A program made the translations under genes and the position numbers. A stretch of DNA of 64,000 nucleotides from Streptomyces pseudovenezuelae (GTDB lineage Bacteria; Actinomycetota; Actinomycetes; Streptomycetales; Streptomycetaceae), in NCBI RefSeq assembly GCF_029892565.1, contig NZ_JARXVH010000011.1, positions 1 through 64,000 of the forward strand, read 5' to 3'. The notes beneath the pieces were generated by a model. The model worked only from the letters and a program-made list of their open reading frames with translations, did not search any database and had not been told where the DNA came from. Shown piece by piece: positions 1 to 8,654 of this stretch; within the stretch, counting starts at the first letter, position 1, and the number at the start of each line of letters is the position of its first letter.

Positions 1-1
1 G

Positions 2-94
2 AAATGCTGGCGAATCTTCCGTCACGCCCGGTGCAGCCCGAACCGCATGACGTCAATCACCAAAGCCGTCCTCACCCTGGAGCGGCACCGCTGA
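2..94 (+). pseudogene. C-terminal remnant of an IS5-type transposase
   Basis: The reading frame is open from the window edge and ends at a TGA at 92-94, giving about 30 residues that begin KCWRIFRHARC and end LTLERHR. This resembles the conserved last helix of DDE_Tnp_4 (IS5-like) transposases, which read K-x-W-R/K-I-L-R-x-x-R near their end. The body of the gene would lie left of the window. The ISAzo13-type transposase gene starts only 10 bp further on, on the other strand, so that element probably landed at or just after this 3' end. The assignment rests on a short stretch and is tentative. Confidence 0.4.
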
Positions 95-103
95 AAATGC
101 TCA

Positions 104-1732
104 TTAACACGTCGTCTTGATCTTGTTGTTGGGTTCGCCGGTCAGGGCGAGGACCCGGGCCTGGAGGATCACGAGGGCCGCGGGTGGGGTCGTCGCGGGT
201 GAGATGGCGATCCTGTGGGCCTCGAGCAGCCTCCTGTTTTTCAGGAGGGTGCGGTGCATGGCCGTGCGGCTGCTGCCGAACAGTACGGCCAGGGGTTCCG
301 CGGCCAGCGCGAGTCGCAGGTGGAGCACGGTGGCCAGGACCTGTTCGGGGTAGGTGAGCCGGGGCGGGCGGCCGCACTGGGTGTCACCGTCAGGGGCCAA
401 CGTTGCGGTGAGGTCGCCGAGTTGGCGGCGGGACATCCCGGTCAGGGCGGGATCGGAGAGCAGGGCTTGTTCCCACTTCGCGGCAGGCGCTTGCGGGGCC
501 CGCGCCGCTGGGATGACGGGGCATGCCTGGGGGTGGAGGGCATAGTTCCAGTCACCGTGGAATGCGTGCCGGGTCAGTGGCAGGGCGGCCATCTCCGCGT
601 CGCCGATTTTCACGCCGGTGGGGTAGCTGTTGGTGTCGAGGTCGGCCTTCACGCGTAGTCCAGTGCGGGTGGTGGTCGCCGCGATGCTGTTCACGATGAC
701 TTCGTGGCTGGTCAGCGGGCGGCCGCGCCAGTTCATGGTGATGTGGGAGAACAGCCGGTGCTCGATCTTGTTCCACTTCGATGTGCCCGGAGGCAGGTGG
801 CAGACGGTGATCGTGAGCCCGGTTTCGGTGGCGAGGCGGGCGAGTTCTAGTTTCCAGGCCCGGGTGCGGTAGCCGTTGGAGCCACCCGCGTCGGCGGTGA
901 TCAGCAGTCGTGTTGCCCGCGGGTAGGTGGGGTGGCCCTGGCCGTGCCACCAGCGGCGGATCGACTCCACGGCGAATGCGGCTGTGTCGTGGTCGGTGCC
1001 GACGTTGACCCAGCCGGTGTTCGCCGCCAGGTCGTAGATGCCGTAGGGGACGGCTTTGCCCAGTTGCGGGTCGGCGAAGTCGTGGACGCCGACCAGTACC
1101 GGATCGCCTCCCGGTCGCCACTGGCGGCCGCTGTTCTTGAACTCTCCGACGAGTTCCTTCTTCTTGGTGTCCACGCTGATCACCGGCTGGTCGGCATCTC
1201 GGTGTTCGCGGGCTTGCTCGTTGAGATAGCGGAACTGGGCGTCCCGGTCGCCGTGTTGGCCGCCCTCCAGGGTTTTGGCGCCTGCCTGCAGGCTGAAGCC
1301 TTCCTCCCGCAGCAGGTCGGCGACGGTGTCGGCACTGACCTTGTGCCCGGTGCGGGTCAGTTCCCGGGCCAGAGTGCGGGTCGACTTCACCGTCCAGCGC
1401 AGCGGCGACATCGGATCTCCCCGCTCGTCCGGCTCGACCAGCGCCAGTAGTGATGGACGCAGTCCCGGGTCGAGATCCGCGACCCGTTTGCGTCCTCCGC
1501 CCAACCGCCGAACCCGGCCCAACGGCTCCTCGCCGGCCTCAAGTTCGAACACGCCCTTGCGGACCGTCGTCGCACTCACCGCTGCGGCCTGCGCGACGGC
1601 CCGGACGCCACCATGGCCCAGCATCCTGGCCTCCGCGGCCATCAACAACCGTCGTTGCCGCTCGTCCAAGTGCGGGAACAACACCGCGAACTTCACGGCA
1701 AGTTGGTCACGAGTCTCGTCCGGGATGCGCAC
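104..1732 (-). CDS. ISAzo13-type DDE transposase
   Basis: The product, about 542 residues, would catalyse cut-and-paste movement of its own element. The N-terminus carries a helix-turn-helix-like stretch (VAQAAAVSATTVRKG). The catalytic core has an Asp in ISVDTKKKEL (near residue 190), an Asp in ITADAGGSNG (near 300) and a Glu in SKWNKIEHRLF (near 345), the DDE arrangement of the ISAzo13 family. A C-terminal extension of about 150 residues follows the core (PEQVLATVLHLRLALAAEPLAVLFG), as in streptomycete members. I chose the GTG at 1730-1732 because the frame upstream is non-homologous and runs into the next gene. The gene looks intact. The element ends are not obvious; the left end probably lies within 95-103. 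Confidence 0.85.
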   Translation of the reverse strand: MRIPDETRDQLAVKFAVLFPHLDERQRRLLMAAEARMLGHGGVRAVAQAAAVSATTVRKGVFELEAGEEPLGRVRRLGGGRKRVADLDPGLRPSLLALVEPDERGDPMSPLRWTVKSTRTLARELTRTGHKVSADTVADLLREEGFSLQAGAKTLEGGQHGDRDAQFRYLNEQAREHRDADQPVISVDTKKKELVGEFKNSGRQWRPGGDPVLVGVHDFADPQLGKAVPYGIYDLAANTGWVNVGTDHDTAAFAVESIRRWWHGQGHPTYPRATRLLITADAGGSNGYRTRAWKLELARLATETGLTITVCHLPPGTSKWNKIEHRLFSHITMNWRGRPLTSHEVIVNSIAATTTRTGLRVKADLDTNSYPTGVKIGDAEMAALPLTRHAFHGDWNYALHPQACPVIPAARAPQAPAAKWEQALLSDPALTGMSRRQLGDLTATLAPDGDTQCGRPPRLTYPEQVLATVLHLRLALAAEPLAVLFGSSRTAMHRTLLKNRRLLEAHRIAISPATTPPAALVILQARVLALTGEPNNKIKTTC

Positions 1733-1823
1733 ACCACAACAACGATCACCAGAGCTGGAAGCAACACTTTGATTCGCTGCAAGCCCTAAGGGATGTCCCG
1801 TAACTGCTGGCAGACAGCCGGGC

Positions 1824-2384
1824 TCAGACTGCGTCGTGGTCTGTTGCGGCGGCCCAGCGACGGATGTGCCGGTCGGGATGGGCCTGGGCGGATGCGAGTG
1901 TGCTTTCAAGCAGTGTGTGCAGGCGTGGCGGGTATGCCGCGCGGGAGGTAGGCAGGCCCAGCAGCACACGGTGGCGCATCCGCAGATCGGTGGCCTCGGC
2001 GAACACCCGCATGGAGGCTTCCAGCCAGGCGTCCTTGATGTCTTGCGACTCGTCCAGGGCGGGATCACGTACCCCACCGGGTCCGTAGGCTGGGGACCGA
2101 TCTGCGTGCAAAGGCACATGGGCGCAGTACCAGGCCCGTACGGCACCCGCTCGCTCAGCATCCGTGCCGATCCGTAGATAGTCGACCAGTGCTGCCATGA
2201 CACGGCGGCGTCCGAATGCGTAGACCGCTGGCTCGACGAACCAGCGGCAGAAGCTGGGATCTGGGTCGTGTACGGCTGCTGCCATCAACGGAGCGAACAA
2301 CTCCTCGGGCAGAGTTGCACGTTCGAGCAGCGGCTTACGCACCGCATGGGCGAGGTGGCGGGCATGCTGGTCGTTCGGCTTCAT
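1824..2384 (-). CDS. Hypothetical protein (streptomycete, unknown function)
   Basis: This encodes about 186 residues beginning MKPNDQHARH and ending in an acidic-basic tail (HIRRWAAATDHDAV). It is soluble and helical in appearance, with no signal or membrane segment. Motifs such as FAPLMAAAVHDPDPSF and RWFVEPAVYAFGRRRV look like a conserved globular fold, and I recall similar unannotated streptomycete proteins; I assign no function. An in-frame ATG at 2432 would add 16 residues (MSATEVARLL) and neither start has a strong ribosome site. The gene is flanked by insertion sequences on both sides, so it may be a survivor of the original locus or cargo. Confidence 0.6.
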   Translation of the reverse strand: MKPNDQHARHLAHAVRKPLLERATLPEELFAPLMAAAVHDPDPSFCRWFVEPAVYAFGRRRVMAALVDYLRIGTDAERAGAVRAWYCAHVPLHADRSPAYGPGGVRDPALDESQDIKDAWLEASMRVFAEATDLRMRHRVLLGLPTSRAAYPPRLHTLLESTLASAQAHPDRHIRRWAAATDHDAV

Positions 2385-2585
2385 GGCGATGTCTTCGACA
2401 CCCAGCAGCCGAGCCACCTCTGTCGCAGACATCAGGAATGAACACGGTTTTATGCCGCTCTGTTCGTCTTCGGCCACGACAGCATTCTGGACTGGCCGCG
2501 TCGGCAGGCATAGCAGTGTTGGCCGCTGACCCTTGTACGGAAGGGCACTCGCTCGGCTTCCTGCCCGGGGTGGAACGATCACGGT

Positions 2586-3178
2586 GTGGCTGGTGTGATC
2601 ACGGCGTCGGCGCCGTCCTGGATGGCTCCGTTCACCGGGCTGAGCCCGCGCCACTTTGGCGAGTTGGTGACCGCGATACGGCGGGCGCAGGCCACCGATC
2701 CGCGCCGTGGTCACCCATGGAGCCTGTCGCTTGAGGACCGCATCTTGCTGGTCACGGCGTACTGGCGCACGAACTTGACGATGCGGCAGCTTGCCCCGTT
2801 GTTCGGGATCTCCAAATCGTCCGCAGACCGGATCATTGACCACCTCGGAACGATGCTCGCGCTCCAGCCGCGGAAGCGGTTCCGCAAGGACACCGTGCTC
2901 ATCATGGATGGCACCCTGGTGCCCACCCGCGACCACACGGTTGCCGAGCAGTCGAAGAAGTATCGGTATTCAACCGCTCATCAGGTGGTCATCGATGCCG
3001 ACACCCGCCGCATCGTCGCGGTTGGCCGGCCGCTGCCCGGCAACCGGCACGACTCCCGAGGGTGGGAGGAGTCCGGCGCCAAAGCCGCCGTCGGCAACAC
3101 GATGACGATTGCCGACGGCGGCTACCAGGGCACCGGTCTGGTCATTCCACACTGCCGCCGCAAGGGCGAAGAGCAGGC
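2586..3178 (+). pseudogene. IS5-type (DDE_Tnp_4) transposase, 3' truncated
   Basis: The GTG start at 2586 opens a transposase reading MAGVITAS, followed by the typical N-terminal HTH (MRQLAPLFGISKSSADRII) and the first DDE motif (VLIMDGTLVPTRD). The second Asp is in MTIADGGYQGTG. Homology stops after the CRRKGEE motif near 3175. The expected C-terminal part with the catalytic Glu and the K-x-W-K-I-L helix is missing, and the frame runs on into antisense sequence of another broken gene. About 60-70 residues are lost, so the protein cannot be active. Confidence 0.8.
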
Positions 3179-3515
3179 CGGGCCGCACGACGGCAGCGAG
3201 AGCGGCAGCGTTGAGTCCCATGGCGACGCGCACGGCCTCGTTCGCGTCCAGCCACCCCATCAGCCCGGTGCGCGGGGTGGCCGGCAGCGCTGCCCGGATG
3301 GACGGCTGGAGGGCCATGACCGCGGCGGTCACCGCGACGGGCAGCGGGCAGCGGGCAGCGGGCACACGGTGGCGTACCGCTGTTCGTAGCCCTGCACCAC
3401 GCGGGTATACACAGGCGCGGTGAATGCCGGGGTGAACAAGCCGCGTTCCTCCCTACTGAGTTCACGCCCGGCCATCAGCGGCTCCGTCGACTCCAGTAAA
3501 GCCGCCAGCTGCGCG
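3175..3515 (-). pseudogene. Unidentified gene fragment, frameshifted at a 7-bp repeat
   Basis: On the minus strand a protein-like stretch reads LAALLESTEPLMAGRE, SREERGLFTPAF and YTRVVQGYEQRYATVCPLP, and then continues in a different frame as VAVTAAVMALQPSIRAA, GLMGWLDANEAVRVAMG and LNAAALAAVVRPGLLFA. The two frames meet exactly at the GCAGCGG tandem repeat (3341-3361). The left end is cut by the IS5-type fragment and the right end abuts the acylase remnant. I do not recognise the family; the Ala/Val-rich second half could be a membrane or helical segment. Confidence 0.4.
3341..3361. repeat. Three tandem copies of the heptamer GCAGCGG
   Basis: Three perfect copies of GCAGCGG are followed by a partial fourth (GCACACGG). 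Because the unit is 7 bp, loss or gain of a copy shifts the reading frame. The two halves of the minus-strand gene fragment meet here in different frames, and adding one unit or removing two would rejoin them. Confidence 0.85.
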
Positions 3516-3518
3516 GCG

Positions 3519-4412
3519 AACTCCAACGACAGCGCCTGGCTGACCAACGCCGACCGGCCGCTCACCGGCTACGAGCGGATCTTCGGCACCCTCGGCACCG
3601 CGCGCTCCCCGCGCACCCGGGGCGCGATCGACGCCGTGTCGGCGATGGCCGCGCGCGGTGAGCTGACCGTGCGGGACCTCCAGCGACAGCAGTTCGCGAA
3701 CCAGGTCACCATCGGCGGACTGGCGGCCGGAGACACGGCACGCGCGTGTGCCGCCCTGCCCGGCGGTATCGCCAAGGACAAGGACGGCAAGGAGGTCGAC
3801 GTCTCCGCGGCCTGCGCGGTGCTCAGTTCCTGGGACCGCACCGCCGACACCGGCAGCCGGGGAGCACTGCTCTTCGACCGCTTCTGGCGCCGACTGAACG
3901 TCCTGGTGCCCAGCGCCCAGCGGTGGAAGGTGCCGTTCTCGGCGGCCGACCCGGTCCACACGCCGAACACGCTCAACACCGACGCGCCCGGCTTCGCCAC
4001 GGCCCTCGCGGACGCGGTGACCGAACTGCGGGCGGCCGGCATCCCGCTCGGCTCCACGCTCGGGGAGCACCAGTTCGTCGTACGGAACGGCAAACGCATC
4101 TCCGTCCCTGGCGCCACGGAGGCCCTCGGTGTGTGGAACAAGGTCGAGCCGGTGTGGGACCCGACGCACGGCGGGTACACGGAGGTGACCACCGGTTCCA
4201 GCCACATCCAGGCGGTGGGCTGGAACAGCAGCGGCTGCCCGGTGACGCGCACACTGCTGACGTACTCCCAGTCCTCGAACCCGAACTCACCCCACTACAG
4301 CGACCAGACCAAGCTGTTCTCCCAGGAGAAGTGGGTGACCGCCCGCTTCTGTGAGAAGGACATCCGGTCCTCGCCCGCGCTGCGGGTGGTGAAGGTGACC
4401 GAACGCCGTTGA
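3519..4412 (+). pseudogene. Penicillin-acylase family (S45) protein, C-terminal remnant
   Basis: About 297 residues match the C-terminal part of the beta chain of Ntn-hydrolases of the S45 family (penicillin/acyl-homoserine-lactone acylases). The entry motif NSNDSAWLTNADRPLTGYE is the conserved N-S-N-D-x-x-W-L-x-N block. It is followed by a long region ending in YSQSSNPNSPHYSDQTKLF, typical of this family near its end. The signal peptide, alpha chain, spacer and catalytic N-terminal Ser of the beta chain are all absent, so the fragment has no nucleophile. It joins an unrelated minus-strand fragment at about 3515. Codon use is normal, suggesting the loss is recent. The DUF2867-like gene follows 23 bp downstream. 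Confidence 0.75.
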
Positions 4413-4435
4413 CGACAACGGGGAGAGAAGCGGAC

Positions 4436-4954
4436 ATGGCCCGCACGCGAGCACGACGAGTCCGACGGCACGCGCCGCCGGTGCTCGGCGCGGCGGTGGC
4501 CGATCTTGGTCGCTACGACCATGTGGACGCCGTGTCCGTGGATCTCCCCGCCGGCACCGACGCCGTCGGGTTCACCAGGCTGGTCCTCACCAGCACCCCG
4601 AGGTGGGCGAGCCGACTGCTGGCCGTGCGCGACCGGGCCGTGGCGCCCTTCGGCCTCAAGACCCGGGAGCGTGTGCGCTCGGCGGACGTCCGGATCGAAC
4701 CCGGTCGCAAGGTGGGCCCGTTCCGGCTGCTGACGGTGGCCGCGGACGAGGTGCTGTGCGGAGACGACGACAAGCACCTCGCCTTCCGGGTCTCCTTCGC
4801 CCTCCGCCCGGTGTCCTACGGCACCGGGCTGGAGGGCGTCTGCACGACGGTCGTCCGGTTCGAACGGCCCGTCGGCCGCCTCTACTTCAGGGCCATCGAG
4901 CCCTTCCATCACCTGATCGTCCGAGCCATGGTCGGCAGGGCCGTCCGTACGTGA
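4436..4954 (+). CDS. DUF2867-like protein
   Basis: This 172-residue soluble protein starts with a basic leader (MARTRARRVRRHAPPVL), followed by a compact alpha/beta domain. VDAVSVDLPAGTDAVGFTRL and LLTVAADEVLCGDDDKHLAFRVSF match the layout of DUF2867 proteins, a START-like group of unknown biochemical role. The ATG at 4436 follows a good ribosome site (GGGGAGAGAAG). The gene lies 23 bp after the acylase remnant on the same strand and may once have been cotranscribed with it. It converges on the acyl-CoA synthetase gene with a 30-bp gap. Confidence 0.65.
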   Translation: MARTRARRVRRHAPPVLGAAVADLGRYDHVDAVSVDLPAGTDAVGFTRLVLTSTPRWASRLLAVRDRAVAPFGLKTRERVRSADVRIEPGRKVGPFRLLTVAADEVLCGDDDKHLAFRVSFALRPVSYGTGLEGVCTTVVRFERPVGRLYFRAIEPFHHLIVRAMVGRAVRT

Positions 4955-4984
4955 GGCCGGCGGGAGACGGCGTGCGAGCCGGGG

Positions 4985-6535
4985 TCACACCGGTCGCGTA
5001 CGCCCCTCCCAGTACGGATCCCGCAACCGCCTCTTGTACAGCTTGCCGTTGGGGTCGCGGGGCATCTCCGTGATGAAGTCGACGCTCTTGGGCCGTTTGT
5101 AGCCTGCGAGTTGCTCGGCGCAGTGGGCGAGGATCGAGGCGGCCAGCTCGGGGCCCGGCTCGTGGCCCGGGGCCGGTTCGACGACGGCCTTGACCTCCTC
5201 GCCCCAGTCGTCGTGCGGGATGCCGAAGACGGCGGCGTCGGCGACGGCGGGGTGGGCCAGCAGGGCGGACTCGATCTCCGCCGGGTAGATGTTGACGCCA
5301 CCCGAGATGATCATGTCGATCTTGCGGTCGCGGAGGTACAGGTAGCCGTCCTCGTCGAGGTAGCCGAGGTCGCCGACGGTGAAGAAGTCGCCGATGCGGT
5401 TCTTCTTCGTCTTGGCCTCGTCCTTGTGGTAGGCGAAGCCGCCGGTGTTCATCTTCATGTAGACGGTGCCGAGTTCACCGGGCGGGAGCCGGTTGCCGTC
5501 GTCGTCGAAGACGGCGAGTTCGCTGATGGGCCAGGCCTTGCCGACGGTGCCGGGCTTCTTCAGCCAGTCCTCGGCGGTGGCGAAGGCGCCGCCGCCCTCG
5601 CTGGCCGCGTAGTACTCCTCCACGCAGTCGCCCCACCAGTCGATCATGGCCCGTTTCACATGGTCGGGACAGGGCGCGGCGCCGTGAATGGCGTGCCGCA
5701 TGGACGAGACGTCGTACGTCCGCCGGACCTCCTCCGGCAACGCGAGCAGCCGGTGGAACTGGGTCGGGACCATGTGCGTGTGCGTGCACCGGTGGGCGTC
5801 GATGACGCGGAGCATCTCCTCGGGCGTCCACTTGTCCATCAGCACCAGCCGGTGCCCGATGTGCAGTGAGGCGCCCGCGAACTGGAGCACGGCGGTGTGG
5901 TAGAGCGGCGAGCAGACGAGGTGGACGTTGTCGCCGAACGGCTTGATGCCGAAGATGCCGAGGAAGCCGCCGAGGTAGGCCTCCTCGGGGCTCTTGCCGG
6001 GCAGCGGGCGGCGGATGCCGCGCGGGCGTCCGGTCGTACCCGAGGTGTAGTTCATGACCCAGCCGAGTTCGCGGTCCTCGGGCGCCGACTCGGGCTGTCC
6101 GTCGAGGAGTTCGGCGTACGACCGGAAGCCCTCGACCGTGCCGACGGCGTACCGGTGGCTCGCCGGGAGTCCGGCCTCCTCAGCCGCGTGGCGGGCCGGT
6201 TCGGCGAACCGCTCGTGCGCGATGAGCACCTTGGCGCCGGAGTCCGCGACGATCCAGGCGATCTCCGGGCCGACGAAGTGGTGGTTGATCGGGACGAGGT
6301 AGAAACCGGCCTGGCTGGCGGCCAGATACGCGGTGAAGGACTCGACTCCGTTGGGCAGCACGACCGCGAAGGCGTCCCCGCGGTCGAGTCCCGCGGCGCG
6401 CAGGCCGTGGACGAGCCGGTTGGCGGCGGCGTGCAGCCGTCCGGCGGTCCACTCCTCGCCGTCCGGCGCGATGAGGACCGTGCGGTCGGGGGCCTCGGTG
6501 GCCTGGGCCCAGAAACCGGCGGGGGGTGTGCTCAC
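4985..6535 (-). CDS. Acyl-CoA synthetase (AMP-forming, FadD-like)
   Basis: This 516-residue ANL-superfamily enzyme should activate a carboxylic acid to its acyl-adenylate and then to the CoA thioester. The AMP-binding P-loop YTSGTTGRPRG lies near residue 170. The adenylate motif (YYAASEGGG) comes next, then GDLGYLDEDGYLYLRDR and the hinge/GGVNIYPAEIE motif near 400-430. The catalytic C-terminal Lys is in PNGKLYKRRLRD. The GTG start overlaps the stop of the upstream nitronate monooxygenase gene by 4 bp, so the two are translationally coupled. Members of this group work in fatty-acid, sterol or aromatic side-chain catabolism; the substrate cannot be told from sequence. Confidence 0.9.
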   Translation of the reverse strand: MSTPPAGFWAQATEAPDRTVLIAPDGEEWTAGRLHAAANRLVHGLRAAGLDRGDAFAVVLPNGVESFTAYLAASQAGFYLVPINHHFVGPEIAWIVADSGAKVLIAHERFAEPARHAAEEAGLPASHRYAVGTVEGFRSYAELLDGQPESAPEDRELGWVMNYTSGTTGRPRGIRRPLPGKSPEEAYLGGFLGIFGIKPFGDNVHLVCSPLYHTAVLQFAGASLHIGHRLVLMDKWTPEEMLRVIDAHRCTHTHMVPTQFHRLLALPEEVRRTYDVSSMRHAIHGAAPCPDHVKRAMIDWWGDCVEEYYAASEGGGAFATAEDWLKKPGTVGKAWPISELAVFDDDGNRLPPGELGTVYMKMNTGGFAYHKDEAKTKKNRIGDFFTVGDLGYLDEDGYLYLRDRKIDMIISGGVNIYPAEIESALLAHPAVADAAVFGIPHDDWGEEVKAVVEPAPGHEPGPELAASILAHCAEQLAGYKRPKSVDFITEMPRDPNGKLYKRRLRDPYWEGRTRPV

Positions 6536-7641
6536 TGGCCGCTCCTTCCGGCGATGCGGTTGATGCGGTCCACGGCCTGCTCGAAGCCGCGGGTGAGGTC
6601 GTCGAAGACGGCCTGGACACTGCGTTCGCTGTTCATCCGGCCGACGATCTGGCCGACGGGCGTGCCGAGCAGCGGATCGACCTCGTACTTCTGGATGCGC
6701 GAGACGGCATCGGCGACCAACAGCCCCTGCAGGGGCATGGGGAGGGTGCCGGGTCCGGCCGGGTCGTCCCAGGCGTCGGTCCATTCGGTACGGAGCTGAC
6801 GTGCGGGTTTCCCGGTCAGCGCGCGGGAGCGGACGGTGGCGCCCGAGTCGGCGGCGAGCAGCTTCTCGATCAGCTTGGGCGAGGGCAGTTCGGCCTCGGT
6901 GACGGTCAGCCAGACGGAGCCCAGCCACACCCCCTGCGCGCCCAGGGCGAGGGCGGCGGCCACCTGCTGACCGCTGCCGATCCCGCCGGCGGCCAGCACG
7001 GGCAACGGGTCGACGGCGTCCACGACGTCCGGCGTGAGCACCATCGAGGCGATCTCGCCGGTGTGGCCCCCGGCTTCGTAGCCCTGCGCGACGACGATGT
7101 CGAGGCCGGCCTCGGCGTGCTTGACCGCGTGCCGGGCGCTGCCCGCGAGCGCGGCGACCAGTACGTCGTGCTCGTGGGCGCGGGTGACCACGTCGGCGGG
7201 CGGGGAACCCAGGGCGTTGGCGAGCAGGCGGATCGGATAGTCGAAGGCGACGTCGAGCTGGTTGCGGGCGACCTGCTCCATCCACCCGGTGATGCGCCAG
7301 CCGGACACCTCGCCCTCGGCGAGCTCGGGCACGCCGTACTTGGCGAGGGTGTCGACGACGAACTGCCGGTGTCCTTCCGGGATCATCGCCTCCACGTCCG
7401 CCTCGGTGACGCCCTCGACCTTCCTCGCCGGCATGACCACGTCCAGGCCGTACGGCATGCCGTCGACGTGCGCCTCTATCCAGTCGAGGTCGCGCTTGAG
7501 GTCGTCGGGTGCGGTGTAGCGGACCGCTCCGAGCACACCGAATCCGCCGGCCCGGCTGATGGCCGCGGCGACGGCGGGGAACGGCGTGAAGCCGAAGACG
7601 GCGTGCTCGATTCCCAGTCTGTTGCTCAACTCGGTCTGCAT
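6532..7641 (-). CDS. Nitronate monooxygenase (NMO, 2-nitropropane dioxygenase family)
   Basis: The 369-residue TIM-barrel FMN protein starts MQTELSNRLGIEHAVFGFTPF. The FMN/phosphate-binding motifs are present: VVAQGYEAGGHTGEIA (with the family catalytic His in the GGH block near 190) and VLAAGGIGSGQQVAAALALGAQGVWLG. True members oxidise alkyl nitronates, but actinomycete paralogues beside acyl-CoA synthetases often have untested roles in lipid or sterol breakdown. The stop overlaps the start of the downstream acyl-CoA synthetase. About 70 bp separates its start from the 3' end of the MmyB-type regulator, which lies upstream on the same strand, so the regulator may be cotranscribed. Confidence 0.85.
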   Translation of the reverse strand: MQTELSNRLGIEHAVFGFTPFPAVAAAISRAGGFGVLGAVRYTAPDDLKRDLDWIEAHVDGMPYGLDVVMPARKVEGVTEADVEAMIPEGHRQFVVDTLAKYGVPELAEGEVSGWRITGWMEQVARNQLDVAFDYPIRLLANALGSPPADVVTRAHEHDVLVAALAGSARHAVKHAEAGLDIVVAQGYEAGGHTGEIASMVLTPDVVDAVDPLPVLAAGGIGSGQQVAAALALGAQGVWLGSVWLTVTEAELPSPKLIEKLLAADSGATVRSRALTGKPARQLRTEWTDAWDDPAGPGTLPMPLQGLLVADAVSRIQKYEVDPLLGTPVGQIVGRMNSERSVQAVFDDLTRGFEQAVDRINRIAGRSGQ

Positions 7642-7712
7642 GGGCGCAGAATGCCGCAGTCCGCCGGACGACGGAAGACCTTTTCTGATGCTCCGTCAGA
7701 TTTCTTGTGGCG

Positions 7713-8567
7713 TCAGCTCGATACGCCCATGTGCTGGGTGCCGATGACCGCCAGCAGCCGAAGCGCCTCGTCGGACGGCGAGCCGGGGGTGGCGGTGTAG
7801 ATGACGACGCGCTGGTCCCGGTCGGTGATGTCCAGGGCGTCGCAGTTGACGGTGACCGGGCCGACGACGGGGTGGTCGAAGGTCTTGCGGAGGGTGGGCC
7901 CGCCGCCGGCCACCTCGTGGTCGGCCCACAACCGGGCGAACTCCTCACTCCCGGCGAGGAGTTCGCCGATGAGTTCGGTCACCTCCGGGTCGTCGGGGTA
8001 GCGGGCCGCGGTGGCACGCAGTTGGGGTACCGAGCTGCGGGCGAACGCGTCCGAGTCCGAAACGCCGTACAGGCGGCGGCCGTTCGGATGCGGTCCGAGG
8101 AAGACGCGCCGAACCAGGTTGCGTTCGCGGCGCGGCAGGGCGGAGAAGTCCTCCATCAGGGCCGCCGCGAGGTCGTTCCAGGCGATGATCTCCAGCGTCG
8201 CCGAGGTCACGAACGCCGCGGCGAGCGGCAGCCGGTCCAGTAGGTCGAGGATGCTCTGCCGGACCTCGCGCGAGGGGCCCGGCGCGGGTGCGGGCGGTGC
8301 ACCGGCGAGGTGGTGCAGGTGGTCGCGCTCGGCGTCGGTGAGGCGCAGCGCGCGGGCGAGCTGGGCCAGCACCTCGCGGGAGGGATGGGGGCCGCGGGCC
8401 TGTTCGAGGCGCGTGTAGTACTCGGTCGAGATGTACGCCAGCTGCGCCACCTCCTCGCGGCGCAGCCCCGGCGTACGGCGGCGCGGGCCGCTGGGCAGGC
8501 CCACGTCGGCGGGGCTGATGCGTTCGCGCCTGCTGCGCAGGAAGTCCGCCAGTGCTCGTCGGTTCAC
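7713..8567 (-). CDS. Helix-turn-helix regulator with MmyB-like ligand domain
   Basis: The 284-residue protein has an XRE-type HTH at residues 15-75 (GLRREEVAQLAYISTEYYTRLEQARG), followed by an MmyB-like PAS-type C-terminal domain (LIVNWNDLAA-type motif seen as EIIAWNDLAAALMEDF, and RHPVVGPV-type motif seen as FDHPVVGPVTVNCDAL). Such proteins are thought to bind fatty-acid or similar ligands and often control the divergent gene. Here the divergent neighbour is an SDR whose start is 88 bp away, which makes it the likely target. I chose the GTG at 8565-8567 with a GGAGAG directly upstream. No clear palindrome was found in the shared intergenic region. Confidence 0.85.
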   Translation of the reverse strand: MNRRALADFLRSRRERISPADVGLPSGPRRRTPGLRREEVAQLAYISTEYYTRLEQARGPHPSREVLAQLARALRLTDAERDHLHHLAGAPPAPAPGPSREVRQSILDLLDRLPLAAAFVTSATLEIIAWNDLAAALMEDFSALPRRERNLVRRVFLGPHPNGRRLYGVSDSDAFARSSVPQLRATAARYPDDPEVTELIGELLAGSEEFARLWADHEVAGGGPTLRKTFDHPVVGPVTVNCDALDITDRDQRVVIYTATPGSPSDEALRLLAVIGTQHMGVSS

Positions 8568-8654
8568 CTCTCCAGTGTGCGCGTGCGCCGGGGCGGCCAG
8601 CCAGGTACAGCCGGTGCCTGGATAGGGCCCGCGGCCGGCCACAGGCTCGACGGC

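Noticed and set aside
4985..7948. A longer 987-codon form of the acyl-CoA synthetase
   Set aside because: The extra N-terminal part is the shadow of the nitronate monooxygenase gene in another frame; the GTG at 6535 fits the family length.
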